Shown here in pieces: positions 1-9,073 of a DNA stretch of 64,000 nucleotides. Every line of letters begins with the position of its first letter. Position 1 is the stretch's first letter. The stretch is taken from contig NZ_LQBD01000017.1 in NCBI RefSeq assembly GCF_046630315.1, positions 1-64,000 of the forward strand, written 5' to 3'. Below the pieces are notes generated by a model. The model did no database searches and was not told the origin of the DNA. It saw only the letters and a program-made list of their open reading frames with translations. Origin of the DNA: Brucella anthropi_A. Lineage in GTDB: Bacteria; Pseudomonadota; Alphaproteobacteria; Rhizobiales; Rhizobiaceae. Made by a program: the position numbers and the translations under genes.

Positions 1-70
1 AGCCGCGCTCGGTAATCTGCGCGACAGCATCGCGCTTGAACTCGTCACTGAAATTGCCAGACCCCATCAT
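1..70 (-). CDS. IS3-family transposase OrfA, N-terminal fragment (cut by window edge)
   Basis: The first 23 codons read leftwards from ATG at 70 and begin MMGSGNFSDEFKRDA. This is the usual N-terminus of the IS3-family OrfA DNA-binding subunit, whose helix-turn-helix recognises the element ends. A strong AGGAGG ribosome site lies at about 72-77. A second ATG directly follows and could be the real start. The rest of orfA and orfB lie outside the window, so it cannot be said whether the element is intact. Confidence 0.7.
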   Translation of the reverse strand, partial: MMGSGNFSDEFKRDAVAQITERG

Positions 71-126
71 GGCCTCCTTGCCTCAAAAATAGGGAAGAAA
101 GCGTCCACAAATCTAGGGGCTATTCA
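1..126 (-). mobile_element. End of an IS3-family insertion sequence (cut by window edge)
   Basis: A leftward transposase gene begins at 70 and runs off the left edge. About 55 bp before its start, the minus strand beginning at 126 reads TGAATAGCCCCTAG, a 5'-TG terminus of the kind seen on IS3-family elements. I therefore place the element boundary near 126. The other terminus and the target duplication are outside the window, so the boundary is an inference. Confidence 0.6.
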
Positions 127-254
127 GAGCGACATATGTGCACGGAGATGATGATATTCGAGTACCGGAGTGCAAAGCACCCGACATACACGGGCACCGG
201 AACTTGAAACAATTGCCATTTGCAGCCACCCAGGGTGACTAGCAGGGCATGCTC

Positions 255-1289
255 TTAGACGACAGAAACTTTTACCGGGCCACAGGACTGCCTGACCTGC
301 AAATATGTTTCACTGACGATCCGCCGGGGCTCTCCTTTTGGATTTGCCAAACGGGACAGGAGCAAGTTGGCAGCATTCTGACCAACCGTTACAGGCCGGG
401 TTGAAACAGAACTCAGGCGCGGACGCGTTGCTTCGGCATCGCTTACATCATCGAAGCCGACCAAAGAGAAATCCTCACCCACTTTTCTTCCGCAATCATA
501 AAGACCTGCCGAGAGGCCCAGCGCAATCACATCATTGAAGCAGATTGCGGCTGTCGGCTCACGGCCATCCTCAAACAGAAGCGGAGCCGCCCTTGCGATT
601 TCCGGCATCGTATGCGGCAGGCGAACAATCAATGCGGGGTCAAGACCCTGCCGTTGCATCGCATCGCGAAAACCTTCAATACGCTCGCGATATGCCGAAT
701 GAATGGGCCCGTGCACAGCGAATGCGATCGTCTTGTGCCCAAGCGTTGCCAGATGATTGACCGCCTGTCGCATGCCGCCCGCGTAATCCACGCCTGCATA
801 GTCAATGCGGTCTGTCACATGGCGCAACACCTGCACCACCGGCAAACCCCAGTCGGCGATCTGCTCGATGGTTTCCGCTGGTGTTTCGGCCGTCAGTGAG
901 ACGATCACACCGTCAACACCGTGCTCGCGCATGCGCTGCATCAGGGTGCTCTGATTGGCAAAGTTTTCATGACTGTTGGCGAGAAGCACCACCATGCCCG
1001 CTTCACCCACGACACTGTCTATACCTGAAAGCAATTCGCCATAGAACGGATTGCCGAGCGTCGGCACGATAATGCCAACCGTATTCGACCGCTCCACCCG
1101 CAGGCTGGCGGCCCCCATATTGTAGACGTAACCCAGTTCATGCAGGGCCTTTTCCACCTTCTCACGTGTGGCCGCCCCCACCAGCGGACTTTTGCGAATG
1201 ACCAGTGAAGCCGTTGCACGCGAAACATTTGCATGGCGCGCCACATCCAGAAGGGTAACGCGACTTTTCTTGCGATCGTCACTCGGCAT
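255..1289 (-). CDS. LacI/GalR-family transcriptional regulator
   Basis: This 344-residue protein starts MPSDDRKKSRVTLLD. The N-terminal helix-turn-helix (about residues 9-60, motif TLLDVARHANVSRATAS) is followed by a periplasmic-binding-like effector domain (NTVGIIVPTLGNPFYGEL onward), the LacI layout at normal length. I prefer the start at 1289 over an upstream in-frame ATG at 1352, because AGGTGAAT sits just before it and the family HTH begins close to the N-terminus. It is divergent from ugpBAEC and most likely controls that operon, although ugp is PhoB-controlled in enterics. The effector is unknown. Confidence 0.88.
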   Translation of the reverse strand: MPSDDRKKSRVTLLDVARHANVSRATASLVIRKSPLVGAATREKVEKALHELGYVYNMGAASLRVERSNTVGIIVPTLGNPFYGELLSGIDSVVGEAGMVVLLANSHENFANQSTLMQRMREHGVDGVIVSLTAETPAETIEQIADWGLPVVQVLRHVTDRIDYAGVDYAGGMRQAVNHLATLGHKTIAFAVHGPIHSAYRERIEGFRDAMQRQGLDPALIVRLPHTMPEIARAAPLLFEDGREPTAAICFNDVIALGLSAGLYDCGRKVGEDFSLVGFDDVSDAEATRPRLSSVSTRPVTVGQNAANLLLSRLANPKGEPRRIVSETYLQVRQSCGPVKVSVV

Positions 1290-1564
1290 AAATTCACCTG
1301 TCAGCAAGCGGGCAATGCGCAATAGGGTTGCGGTGGAAATTCGGTCGACCACCGATCAGATTCGAAGGGCTTATAATCGGTTCAGACCTGTGCATTGGTC
1401 AATCCGCTGGATAGGGAGCCTCCAATTATCGCGGGAGAATGCCGCTTCAAGGCATTTTCGCCCCCCTGATTATTCACATGTTCTCCCCACGATTATCACT
1501 TACCTTTCGTTTTTTTTCATTTTGAATGCTACCGTTTTCGGATTTATTCTGCCATTGGAGGAAT

Positions 1565-1581
1565 CGAAGGTTGATCCTTCG
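1565..1581. promoter_or_regulatory. Inverted repeat, candidate LacI-family operator
   Basis: CGAAGG-TTGAT-CCTTCG is a perfect 6-bp inverted repeat with a 5-bp spacer. It lies in the divergent region between the LacI-type regulator and ugpB, about 110 bp before ugpB. Its size fits a LacI-family operator, but the match is to the general form only. Confidence 0.35.
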
Positions 1582-1587
1582 CAAAAA

Positions 1588-1609
1588 ATTGCATTCATAT
1601 AAGTGCAAT
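1588..1609. promoter_or_regulatory. Inverted repeat ATTGCA-N10-TGCAAT
   Basis: Perfect 6-bp arms are separated by 10 bp, in AT-rich DNA about 80 bp upstream of the ugpB start. This could be a second operator or part of the promoter. Its function is unproven. Confidence 0.25.
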
Positions 1610-1691
1610 GAATATATCGCAGATGTCGGGACTTTGAGACCAACATGAAGAAGCTCAAATGTTCACGCAATCTCACATTCGAGGAGGAAAC

Positions 1692-2993
1692 ATGCTTATC
1701 CGTCTGATTACGACTTCGGCGCTGACAAGCGCCCTCGCCCTCACCATCGGTTCGCAGGCATTCGCCCAGACGGAACTGGCGTGGTGGCACGGCATGACCG
1801 GTGCCAACAACGAAATGGTCAACGAGCTTTCGAAAGAGTTCAACGAAAGCCAGAGCGAATACAAGATCGTTCCCGTCTATAAGGGAACCTACCCGGAAAC
1901 GCTGAATGCTGGCATTGCCGCGTTCCGTTCCAAGCAGCCTCCCGCAATCCTTCAGGTATTTGATGCCGGTAGCGGCGTCATGATGGCAGCCGAAGGCGCC
2001 ATCGTTCCCGCCGCCGAGGTGCTGGAAAAGGGCGGCTACAAGTTCGACAAGTCGCAATATTTGCCGGGCATCGTGGCTTATTATTCCAAGCCGGATGGCA
2101 CCATGCTGTCCTTCCCGTACAATTCCTCGTCGCCGATCCTTTATTACAACAAGGACGCCTTCAAGAAGGCCGGTCTAGATGAAAACAATCCGCCAAAAAC
2201 CTGGCCGGAAGTTTTCGAAGCCGCCAAGAAGATCAAATCCAGCGGCGCCGCACCATGCGGTTTCACATCCACATGGCTAACCTGGATCCAGACTGAAAAC
2301 TTCGCTGCCTGGAACAACGTTCCCTATGGCACGAACGAAAACGGTCTTGGCGGCACGGATGTAAAGCTTGAAATCAATTCACCGCTTTACATTCAGCACT
2401 TTCAGTCGATCGCCGATCTCGCCAAGGACGGTACGTTCCGCTACGGCGGGCGCACCTCCGAAGCCAAGCAGCTCTTCACCTCCGGGGAATGCGCCATGCT
2501 GACGGAATCCTCCGGCGGTCTGGGCGACGTTGTGAAGTCGGGCATCAATTACGGCATCGGCCAGTTGCCTTACTATGAAGGCCATGGCCCACAGAACACG
2601 ATCCCCGGCGGCGCAGCTCTCTGGGTCTTTGCCGGCCTGAGCGACGAACAGTACAAGGGCATTGCAGAGTTCTTCAATTTCCTTTCGCAGACCAAAATCC
2701 AGGTCAAGCTGCATGAAAAATCCGGTTATCTGCCGGTAACGCTTGCGGCTTATGAGGAAACCAAGAAATCGGACTTCTATGACAAGAATCCGGGTCGCGA
2801 AACACCGATCCTGCAAATGATGGGCAAGGCTCCCACCGAAAATTCGAAGGGTGTTCGTCTCGTCAACCTGCCGCAGGTGCGCGATATTCTGAACGAAGAA
2901 TTCGAAGCCATGCTTGGTGGCAAGCAAGATGCGAAAACCGCGCTTGAAAATGGCGTCAAGCGCGCTAACGACGCGATTGCCGCCGCACAGTAA
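1692..2993 (+). CDS. ugpB: sn-glycerol-3-phosphate ABC transporter, periplasmic binding protein
   Basis: The 433-residue extracytoplasmic solute-binding protein starts MLIRLITTSALTS with a Sec signal peptide cut near SQAFAQ (residue about 24). The mature start ELAWWHGMTGANNEMVNELS and the segment LQVFDAGSGVMMAAEGA are typical of UgpB, which captures glycerol-3-phosphate or glycerophosphodiesters. GGAGG precedes this ATG closely, and an in-frame ATG at 1659 has no comparable site. It is the first gene of ugpBAEC. A hairpin follows the stop before ugpA. Confidence 0.9.
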   Translation: MLIRLITTSALTSALALTIGSQAFAQTELAWWHGMTGANNEMVNELSKEFNESQSEYKIVPVYKGTYPETLNAGIAAFRSKQPPAILQVFDAGSGVMMAAEGAIVPAAEVLEKGGYKFDKSQYLPGIVAYYSKPDGTMLSFPYNSSSPILYYNKDAFKKAGLDENNPPKTWPEVFEAAKKIKSSGAAPCGFTSTWLTWIQTENFAAWNNVPYGTNENGLGGTDVKLEINSPLYIQHFQSIADLAKDGTFRYGGRTSEAKQLFTSGECAMLTESSGGLGDVVKSGINYGIGQLPYYEGHGPQNTIPGGAALWVFAGLSDEQYKGIAEFFNFLSQTKIQVKLHEKSGYLPVTLAAYEETKKSDFYDKNPGRETPILQMMGKAPTENSKGVRLVNLPQVRDILNEEFEAMLGGKQDAKTALENGVKRANDAIAAAQ

Positions 2994-3012
2994 TCGATAA
3001 TATTGACGCAGC

Positions 3013-3037
3013 GCCGCCTGCCGCCCTGGCAGGCGGC
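3013..3037 (+). terminator. Intercistronic hairpin between ugpB and ugpA
   Basis: The perfect 10-bp stem GCCGCCTGCC/GGCAGGCGGC with loop GCCCT lies 20 bp after the ugpB stop and has no T-tract. It probably works as a partial terminator or 3'-end stabiliser that raises binding-protein output relative to the permease genes. Confidence 0.6.
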
Positions 3038-3063
3038 CTTGTTGCCCCACGAGGAAGCTCCCC

Positions 3064-3945
3064 GTGCAGAAAGTTACCTTTCCGAATAAAATCTTGCCTT
3101 ACTTCCTGCTGGCCCCGCAGATCATCTTGACTGTGGTGTTTTTCTTCTGGCCAGCCAGTCAGGCAATTTATCAATCCTTCATGCGTGAAGACGCATTCGG
3201 CCTCAAATCCACCTTTGTGGGGCTGGCGAACTTTACCGCCGTTCTATCGGACCCGAACTATCTGCATTCCGTTAGAGTAACGATTGTCTTCAATATTCTG
3301 ACCGCCCTGCTTGCCATGGGTGCAGCGCTTTTGCTTGCAACAGCGGCGGATCGTGTTATCCGCGGCAAGACTTTCTATCGTACCCTTCTGATCTGGCCAT
3401 ATGCCGTGGCGCCCGCCGTTGCAGGCATGCTGTGGCTCTTCATGTTCAACCCGGCGATGGGCACTTTTGCCTATATTCTGCGTCGCAACGGCATTGCATG
3501 GGACCCTCTTCTTGATGGAAATCAGGCTATGGGCCTGGTCGTCGTTGCGGCCGCATGGAAACAGATTTCTTATAATTTTCTGTTTTTTGTCGCGGGCTTA
3601 CAGGCGATCCCCAAGTCTTTGATCGAAGCGGCGGCGATCGATGGCGCGCGCGGAGCGCGGAGATTCTGGACAATCGTGTTTCCCCTGCTCGCACCAACTT
3701 CGTTCTTCCTGCTGGTTGTGAATACGGTTTACGCCTTCTTCGATACGTTCGGCATCATCCATGCCGTGACAGGCGGGGGGCCGGCCAAAGCGACCGAGAC
3801 GCTGGTCTACAAAGTTTACAATGACGGCTTCGTCAATCTCAATCTGGGATCGTCTTCAGCCCAGTCGGTCATTCTGATGGCAATCGTGATTGCTTTGACC
3901 GCGTTCCAGTTCCGCTTCGTCGAGAAGCGCGTGCATTATTCGTGA
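3064..3945 (+). CDS. ugpA: sn-glycerol-3-phosphate ABC transporter permease UgpA
   Basis: This 293-residue inner-membrane permease starts with GTG after GGAAGCTCCCC. It has about six hydrophobic segments, with the first at residues 10-30 (LPYFLLAPQIILTVVFFFWP). The EAA loop that contacts the ATPase is visible as IEAAAIDGARGARRFWTIVF. It pairs with UgpE to form the channel of the UgpBAEC importer. Its stop overlaps the region of the ugpE start, so the two are translated together. Confidence 0.88.
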   Translation: MQKVTFPNKILPYFLLAPQIILTVVFFFWPASQAIYQSFMREDAFGLKSTFVGLANFTAVLSDPNYLHSVRVTIVFNILTALLAMGAALLLATAADRVIRGKTFYRTLLIWPYAVAPAVAGMLWLFMFNPAMGTFAYILRRNGIAWDPLLDGNQAMGLVVVAAAWKQISYNFLFFVAGLQAIPKSLIEAAAIDGARGARRFWTIVFPLLAPTSFFLLVVNTVYAFFDTFGIIHAVTGGGPAKATETLVYKVYNDGFVNLNLGSSSAQSVILMAIVIALTAFQFRFVEKRVHYS

Positions 3946-3956
3946 GTGAGGCGACA

Positions 3957-4805
3957 ATGATAGAAAAACGCCCAGTCTCAAACCTGATCGGCCATCTGAT
4001 CCTGATCCTCGGCATCATTATTGTCGCCTTTCCGATCTATTATACATTCGTCGCGTCAACAATGACGTCGACACAGATCATTCGTCCGCCCATCTCGCTG
4101 TTGCCCGGCGACCATTTCGTCGAAAACTACGGCGAGGCAATCTTCGGTGGTGTGGAACGCGTTGTCGGCGTCAGCCTCGAACGGCTGCTCTGGAACTCCT
4201 TCGTCGTTGCCATGGCGATTGCCGTCGGCAAGATCATCATTTCCTTCATGTCCGCCTTCGCGATCGTGTTTTTCCGCTTTCCGATGCGCATGTTCTTCTT
4301 CTGGATGATCTTCGTCACGCTGATGCTGCCCGTGGAAGTGCGCATCCTGCCAACCTACAAGGTGATCGTCGATCTCGGCATGATCGACACTTACGCAGGC
4401 CTCACCCTGCCCTTGATGGCATCGGCGACAGCAACCTTCCTGTTCCGTCAGTTCTTTCTCACCATTCCGGGTGAACTGGTGGAAGCAGCGCGCATCGACA
4501 ATGCGGGGCCGTTCCGCTTCATGCGCGATATCCTGCTGCCGCTTTCCAAGACGAATATCGCAGCGCTCTTCGTCATTCTCTTCATCTACGGATGGACCCA
4601 GTATCTGTGGCCCCTTCTCGTCACCAATGACGCCAAGATGAATACGATCATCATCGGCCTGCGCCGCATGGTCGATTGGGCCGATGCGTCCACGCCCTGG
4701 AACTACGTCATGGTCACGGCCATCCTGGCCATCATCCCGCCGATTCTCGTGGTGGTGCTGATGCAGCGCTGGTTCGTCAAAGGTCTCGTTGAAACGGAAA
4801 AGTAA
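3957..4805 (+). CDS. ugpE: sn-glycerol-3-phosphate ABC transporter permease UgpE
   Basis: The second permease subunit has 282 residues. I chose the start MIEKRPVSNLIGH because it aligns with the beginning of E. coli UgpE as I remember it (MIENRP) and has GTGAGG upstream. A GTG at 3942, overlapping the ugpA stop, is an alternative start. The EAA loop reads VEAARIDNAGPFRFMRDILL and about six membrane segments are present. The stop overlaps the ugpC ATG by one base. Confidence 0.88.
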   Translation: MIEKRPVSNLIGHLILILGIIIVAFPIYYTFVASTMTSTQIIRPPISLLPGDHFVENYGEAIFGGVERVVGVSLERLLWNSFVVAMAIAVGKIIISFMSAFAIVFFRFPMRMFFFWMIFVTLMLPVEVRILPTYKVIVDLGMIDTYAGLTLPLMASATATFLFRQFFLTIPGELVEAARIDNAGPFRFMRDILLPLSKTNIAALFVILFIYGWTQYLWPLLVTNDAKMNTIIIGLRRMVDWADASTPWNYVMVTAILAIIPPILVVVLMQRWFVKGLVETEK

Positions 4806-5860
4806 TGAGCAAAATCGTTCTTGATAACGTCCGCAAGAGCTATGGCGGCAATATCGAAGTCATCAAAGGTGTTTCGCTTGCGATTGAGGATGGCGAATTC
4901 GTCGTGCTGGTCGGTCCGTCCGGCTGCGGCAAGTCCACGCTGCTGCGCATGATCGCTGGTCTGGAAAGCATCACATCCGGCACCATTTCCATCGGCGACC
5001 GCGTGGTCAACGACGTCGAGCCCGCCGAGCGCGACATCGCCATGGTATTCCAGAACTATGCGCTCTATCCGCATATGACTGTGCGGGATAATCTCGCCTA
5101 TGGCCTGAAAAACCGTAAGACGCCAAAGGATGAAATCGAACGCCGCATCGCCAAGGCGGCGAAGGCGCTTGAGATTGAACAGTTTCTGGAGCGTAAACCC
5201 CGCCAGCTTTCCGGCGGCCAGCGCCAACGCGTCGCCATGGGCCGCGCCATTGTGCGCGAACCGGCGGCTTTCCTCTTCGATGAGCCGCTTTCCAACCTCG
5301 ACGCAAAACTGCGTGTGCAGATGCGCGTGGAAATCAAGCGCCTGCAACGGTCACTCGGCACCACCAGCGTCTATGTCACCCACGACCAGATGGAAGCCAT
5401 GACCATGGCCGACCGTCTGGTGGTGCTGAATGCCGGTCATATCGAGCAGGTCGGCACGCCGATCGAGCTTTATGAAAAGCCCGCCTCCACCTTCGTGGCA
5501 ACCTTCATCGGTTCGCCCTCGATGAACCTGCTCCAGAGCACGGACACCACCGTCTGGCAGCCGGGCAGCGCGGTCACGCTTCCATCCGGCGGCTACACTT
5601 TCGGCGTGCGCCCGGAAGATATCCGCATTCTGGAGGAAGGCGATCAGGATGCCGACGGTTTCAACGCGCAAGCGCGCATCGAGGCGGTCGAGCTCGTCGG
5701 CGCGGAAAGCTATATCCACGCCGCCCTCAGCGACGGAAAACCGCTGATCTTCCGTGTCGCGGGCCGCTCCACGCACAGTATCGACGGCATGGTCCGTGTT
5801 GGCGCATCCGCCAAGGACGTGCATATTTTCGGCGCGGATGGACGCCGCATAAACAATTGA
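4805..5860 (+). CDS. ugpC: sn-glycerol-3-phosphate ABC transporter ATP-binding protein
   Basis: This 351-residue CUT1-type ATPase powers the Ugp importer at the cytoplasmic face. It shows Walker A (GPSGCGKST, about residue 38), the signature LSGGQRQR, Walker B (AFLFDEPLSNLD) and the switch His in YVTHDQMEAM. The C-terminal third is the TOBE/OB regulatory region (TFGVRPEDIRI). It is the last gene of the ugp operon, is joined to ugpE by a one-base overlap, and is followed at once by a strong terminator hairpin. Relatives such as MalK share these motifs, so the ugp name rests on the operon. Confidence 0.88.
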   Translation: MSKIVLDNVRKSYGGNIEVIKGVSLAIEDGEFVVLVGPSGCGKSTLLRMIAGLESITSGTISIGDRVVNDVEPAERDIAMVFQNYALYPHMTVRDNLAYGLKNRKTPKDEIERRIAKAAKALEIEQFLERKPRQLSGGQRQRVAMGRAIVREPAAFLFDEPLSNLDAKLRVQMRVEIKRLQRSLGTTSVYVTHDQMEAMTMADRLVVLNAGHIEQVGTPIELYEKPASTFVATFIGSPSMNLLQSTDTTVWQPGSAVTLPSGGYTFGVRPEDIRILEEGDQDADGFNAQARIEAVELVGAESYIHAALSDGKPLIFRVAGRSTHSIDGMVRVGASAKDVHIFGADGRRINN

Positions 5861-5869
5861 TTTTGAAGG

Positions 5870-5902
5870 AACGGTTGCGCCCCGAACAAGGGCGCAACCG
5901 TT
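5870..5902 (+). terminator. Terminator hairpin after ugpC
   Basis: A perfect 13-bp stem (AACGGTTGCGCCC / GGGCGCAACCGTT) with loop CGAACAA begins 10 bp after the ugpC stop. No long T-tract follows, but the stem is strong enough to end the ugp transcript. Confidence 0.75.
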
Positions 5903-6016
5903 GTTCATGCACCACGTGCAGGCATATGCGTGCATTGCAATAATCGATTTCTGTTTTGATTTTTATCGGCTACACAGAGACGGAATAATTTTCCATTCTT
6001 GAGGATATCCCGATAG

Positions 6017-7789
6017 ATGACGCATCAGCAGATACTCTCCTTCGCAGTGATCATACTCATGATGGGGGCGTTTATCTGGGGCAAGTTCCGTTATGATGTC
6101 GTGGCGCTTTGCGCCCTTCTTCTTGCCATTGCCGTCGGCGTCGTTCCCTTCGATCATGCTTTTTCCGGTTTCAGCGATGACATTGTCATCATTGTAGGCA
6201 GCGCATTGGTGGTCAGCGCGGGGGTGGCGCGCTCTGGCCTCATGCAGGCGGCCGTTCAGCGTTTTTTGCCGGAATTGAACAGCGTGCGGATGCAGCTTGC
6301 CGTTCTTGTGGCCGTCGTTACCGTTCTCTCCGCCTTTGTTAAAAATGTCGGCGCGCTGGCAATCATGATTCCGGTTGCCTTCCAGTTCGCGCGCCGCTCC
6401 AATGTTTCACCCTCGACCTTTCTCATGCCCATGGCTTTCGGCGCACTCCTTGGCGGGCTGATGACACAGGTGGGCACATCGCCCAATATCGTCGTTTCGC
6501 GTATTCGCGGCGAAATGGTGGGCGAACCCTTCACCATGTTCGACTTTACACCGGTCGGGGCGGTTCTTTCGGTCGTCGGCCTGATCTATCTCGTGCTGTT
6601 TTACTGGCTCGTTCCACAGCGTACCCGCGAAAATATATCGCTGAACGAAGCGATCAAGATCAAGAATTACGCGTCTGAAGCGCGGATCACCAAAACCTCC
6701 ACCATGATCGGCAAGCGCGTGACCGATCTCATCAAGGCGGCTGAAGGTGAAGCGATGGTGACGTCCATCATACGCAACGACCAGCGGTTGACGCCGCTTC
6801 CCGACACGATGCTGAACGAGGGGGATGTCATCCTTCTCGAAGGCGACCCCAAGGCGCTCGATGCGATCATAAGTGCTGGAAAACTGACCCTGTCCGAAAA
6901 CCGTAACCCGTCCGAGACTAGCGGCTCCACCGACATTGAGGTCGTGGAAGCCGTCATCGGCAAGAATTCACGTCTCGTCGGCCTTACGGCACAGCGGCTT
7001 GACCTTTATGCGCGCTATGATGTCAATCTTCTGGCAGTCAGCCGGCCAGATGAACGCATCACCGAGCGCTTGAGCGAAGTCATTCTGCGCTTCGGCGACG
7101 TCGTCGTGCTGCAAGGCAGGCAAGCCAATCTTTCCAGCTTCCTGCCGGAGTTCGAATTGCTGCCGCTCGCCCGTCGCAAGCTGATGCTCGGCAGCGTTCG
7201 ACGTGGATTGATCCCCCTTGCCATTCTGATTGCAGCCATCGGGGCAACGGCATTAAGCCTGATACCGGTCGCGGTGGCGTTCTTTGCCGCCGCCGTTGCC
7301 ATGCTGGTGTTCAAGGTGATCCCTCTCAACGAGGTCTATGACGAAATCGACGGCCCGATTCTGGTCATGTTGGCTGCCCTCATTCCGGTCTCGGATGCGT
7401 TGAGAACAACCGGCGGAACGGATCTCATTGCGGAAGGGCTTGCGACCATCGGCCATCAGTTGCCACCCGCCGGAGCTTTGGCGCTCATTCTGGTGGCGGC
7501 GATGATGGTGACACCGTTTCTCAACAACGCCGCGACGGTGCTCGTCATGGCTCCCATTGCGACAAGCTTTGCTGCTGGTCTTGGTTTCAGGCCGGAAGCC
7601 TTTCTCATGGCCGTAGCCATTGGCGCGGGATGCGATTTCCTCACGCCCATCGGCCATCAGTGCAATACGCTGGTCATGGGCCCCGGCGGTTACAAATTCA
7701 GCGACTATCCGCGTCTGGGGTTGCCGTTATCGATCATCATAGCGATTGTAACGGTTCCGACCCTGATGTTCTTCTGGCCTTTGAAATAG
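6017..7789 (+). CDS. SLC13/DASS-type anion transporter with two TrkA-C (RCK_C) domains
   Basis: This 590-residue inner-membrane carrier has an N-terminal membrane block (about residues 1-195, starting FAVIILMMGAFIWGKFRYD) and two soluble TrkA-C/RCK_C-like domains at about 215-300 and 310-390. The second contains the gradient DVVVLQGRQANLSSFL. A C-terminal membrane block carries the hallmark FLNNAATVLVMAPIA and the family ending DFLTPIGHQCNTLVMGPGGY. Relatives move dicarboxylates, sulfate or other anions with Na+. The substrate cannot be read. It is convergent with gntK (2 bp gap), so it may serve the acid-sugar island. Confidence 0.82.
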   Translation: MTHQQILSFAVIILMMGAFIWGKFRYDVVALCALLLAIAVGVVPFDHAFSGFSDDIVIIVGSALVVSAGVARSGLMQAAVQRFLPELNSVRMQLAVLVAVVTVLSAFVKNVGALAIMIPVAFQFARRSNVSPSTFLMPMAFGALLGGLMTQVGTSPNIVVSRIRGEMVGEPFTMFDFTPVGAVLSVVGLIYLVLFYWLVPQRTRENISLNEAIKIKNYASEARITKTSTMIGKRVTDLIKAAEGEAMVTSIIRNDQRLTPLPDTMLNEGDVILLEGDPKALDAIISAGKLTLSENRNPSETSGSTDIEVVEAVIGKNSRLVGLTAQRLDLYARYDVNLLAVSRPDERITERLSEVILRFGDVVVLQGRQANLSSFLPEFELLPLARRKLMLGSVRRGLIPLAILIAAIGATALSLIPVAVAFFAAAVAMLVFKVIPLNEVYDEIDGPILVMLAALIPVSDALRTTGGTDLIAEGLATIGHQLPPAGALALILVAAMMVTPFLNNAATVLVMAPIATSFAAGLGFRPEAFLMAVAIGAGCDFLTPIGHQCNTLVMGPGGYKFSDYPRLGLPLSIIIAIVTVPTLMFFWPLK

Positions 7790-7791
7790 CG

Positions 7792-8292
7792 CTAAACTGC
7801 GACGGAGCGTATCCATTCGACGCTGTCGGAGACGATCTTCTCCACAGGCTCGGCAATATCCGCACGGAACACCAGCGGTTCTCCGACAGGACTTTCAAGT
7901 GTAGCAATCTGGCTTTCCAGCATCGTTAACGGCATGAAATGGCCAGTACGATGCCCCATATGTTCGCGCAGCACTTCAAAGCTGCCATCCAGAAAAACAA
8001 ACATCACCGGAGCACCCGCAGCAGAGCGGAGCCGGTCACGATAGCTCTTCTTCAGTGCAGAACAGGAAACGACAATCCCGTCAGTCGAGGCAGCAAGACG
8101 TTCACCGATTTTATCGAGCCAGGGCCAGCGATCCTCATCCTGCAAGGGTATGCCCGCAGACATCTTATCGACATTGGATTTGGGATGCAGGCTGTCACCT
8201 TCTAGAAATGGAAGAGCCAGCGCATCCGCTATCTTCTCACCGACGGTCGATTTTCCTGAACCTGAAACACCCATCACGATAATACGTAGCAT
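7792..8292 (-). CDS. gntK: Gluconokinase (GntK type)
   Basis: This 166-residue P-loop kinase phosphorylates D-gluconate to 6-phosphogluconate with ATP. The Walker A motif (IVMGVSGSGKSTVGEKIA) and the family signatures FLEGDSLHPKSNVDKMSAGIPL and VSCSALKKSYRDRLR are present. I start at ATG 8292, preceded by GAGGG, rather than five codons earlier. It is the last gene of a leftward operon, 7 bp after the dehydrogenase gene. The pair suggests 5-ketogluconate to gluconate to 6-phosphogluconate. Confidence 0.9.
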   Translation of the reverse strand: MLRIIVMGVSGSGKSTVGEKIADALALPFLEGDSLHPKSNVDKMSAGIPLQDEDRWPWLDKIGERLAASTDGIVVSCSALKKSYRDRLRSAAGAPVMFVFLDGSFEVLREHMGHRTGHFMPLTMLESQIATLESPVGEPLVFRADIAEPVEKIVSDSVEWIRSVAV

Positions 8293-8299
8293 CAAACCC

Positions 8300-9073
8300 T
8301 CATACACTCGCCGTCATGCCGCCATCGACATGCAGGACCTGTCCATTGACAAAAGAGGAAGCATCGCTGCTCAGAAACACCGCAGCGCCCACCAACTCTT
8401 CCACATCGCCCCAACGGCCTGCCGGTGTTCGTTTTTCCAGCCATTCCGCAAACTCTGGGTTATCAACCAATGCCTGATTCAGCGGCGTCTTGAAATAGCC
8501 GGGGGCAATCGCATTAACCTGTAAACCGTGTCGGGCCCAATCGGTAGCCATACCGCGCGTCAAATTGCGAACAGCTCCTTTTGTTGCGGTATAAGGCGCG
8601 ATGGAAGGCCGGGCCAGTTCACTTTGAACCGAAGCGATGTTGATTATCTTGCCACGCCCTCGCGCGATCATGTAGCGGGCAGCCGCCTGCCCAACATAGA
8701 AAGCGCTGGAAATATTCGTTTCCAGAAGCTGTTGCCATTTCTCGATCGGGAAGTCTTCCAGCGGAGCGCGATACTGCATTCCGGCATTATTGACCAGAAT
8801 ATCGAGTGGCCCGATCTCCTCTTCGATCGCATCGACAGCCGCACGCACGTCTTCAGCATCCGTCACATCGAAGACCGATGCAAAGACGGTATGGCCCTCA
8901 TCTTCCAAGAGCGCGATCGCCGCATCCATCTTGGTCCGGTCACGCCCGTTGATGATGACTGTCGCGCCATGTTCCGCAAGCCCTCGAGCCAATGCGAAAC
9001 CGATCCCCTGGCTGGCCCCGGTAATCAGGGCAATACGCCCCGTCAGGCTGAACAGTTCAACAGAAGACGTCAT
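8300..9073 (-). CDS. SDR-family oxidoreductase, gluconate 5-dehydrogenase-like
   Basis: This 257-residue classical short-chain dehydrogenase has the cofactor motif TGASQGIG (18-25), NNAG at 95-98, catalytic Ser148 and the Tyr161-x3-Lys165 pair (YTATKGA). The overall pattern resembles gluconate 5-dehydrogenase (IdnO/Gno), which interconverts 5-ketogluconate and gluconate. The gntK gene 7 bp downstream supports that role. Its start overlaps the stop of the GntR-family regulator gene. Related SDRs oxidise 2-keto-3-deoxy sugar acids, which would also fit this island. Confidence 0.8.
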   Translation of the reverse strand: MTSSVELFSLTGRIALITGASQGIGFALARGLAEHGATVIINGRDRTKMDAAIALLEDEGHTVFASVFDVTDAEDVRAAVDAIEEEIGPLDILVNNAGMQYRAPLEDFPIEKWQQLLETNISSAFYVGQAAARYMIARGRGKIINIASVQSELARPSIAPYTATKGAVRNLTRGMATDWARHGLQVNAIAPGYFKTPLNQALVDNPEFAEWLEKRTPAGRWGDVEELVGAAVFLSSDASSFVNGQVLHVDGGMTASV

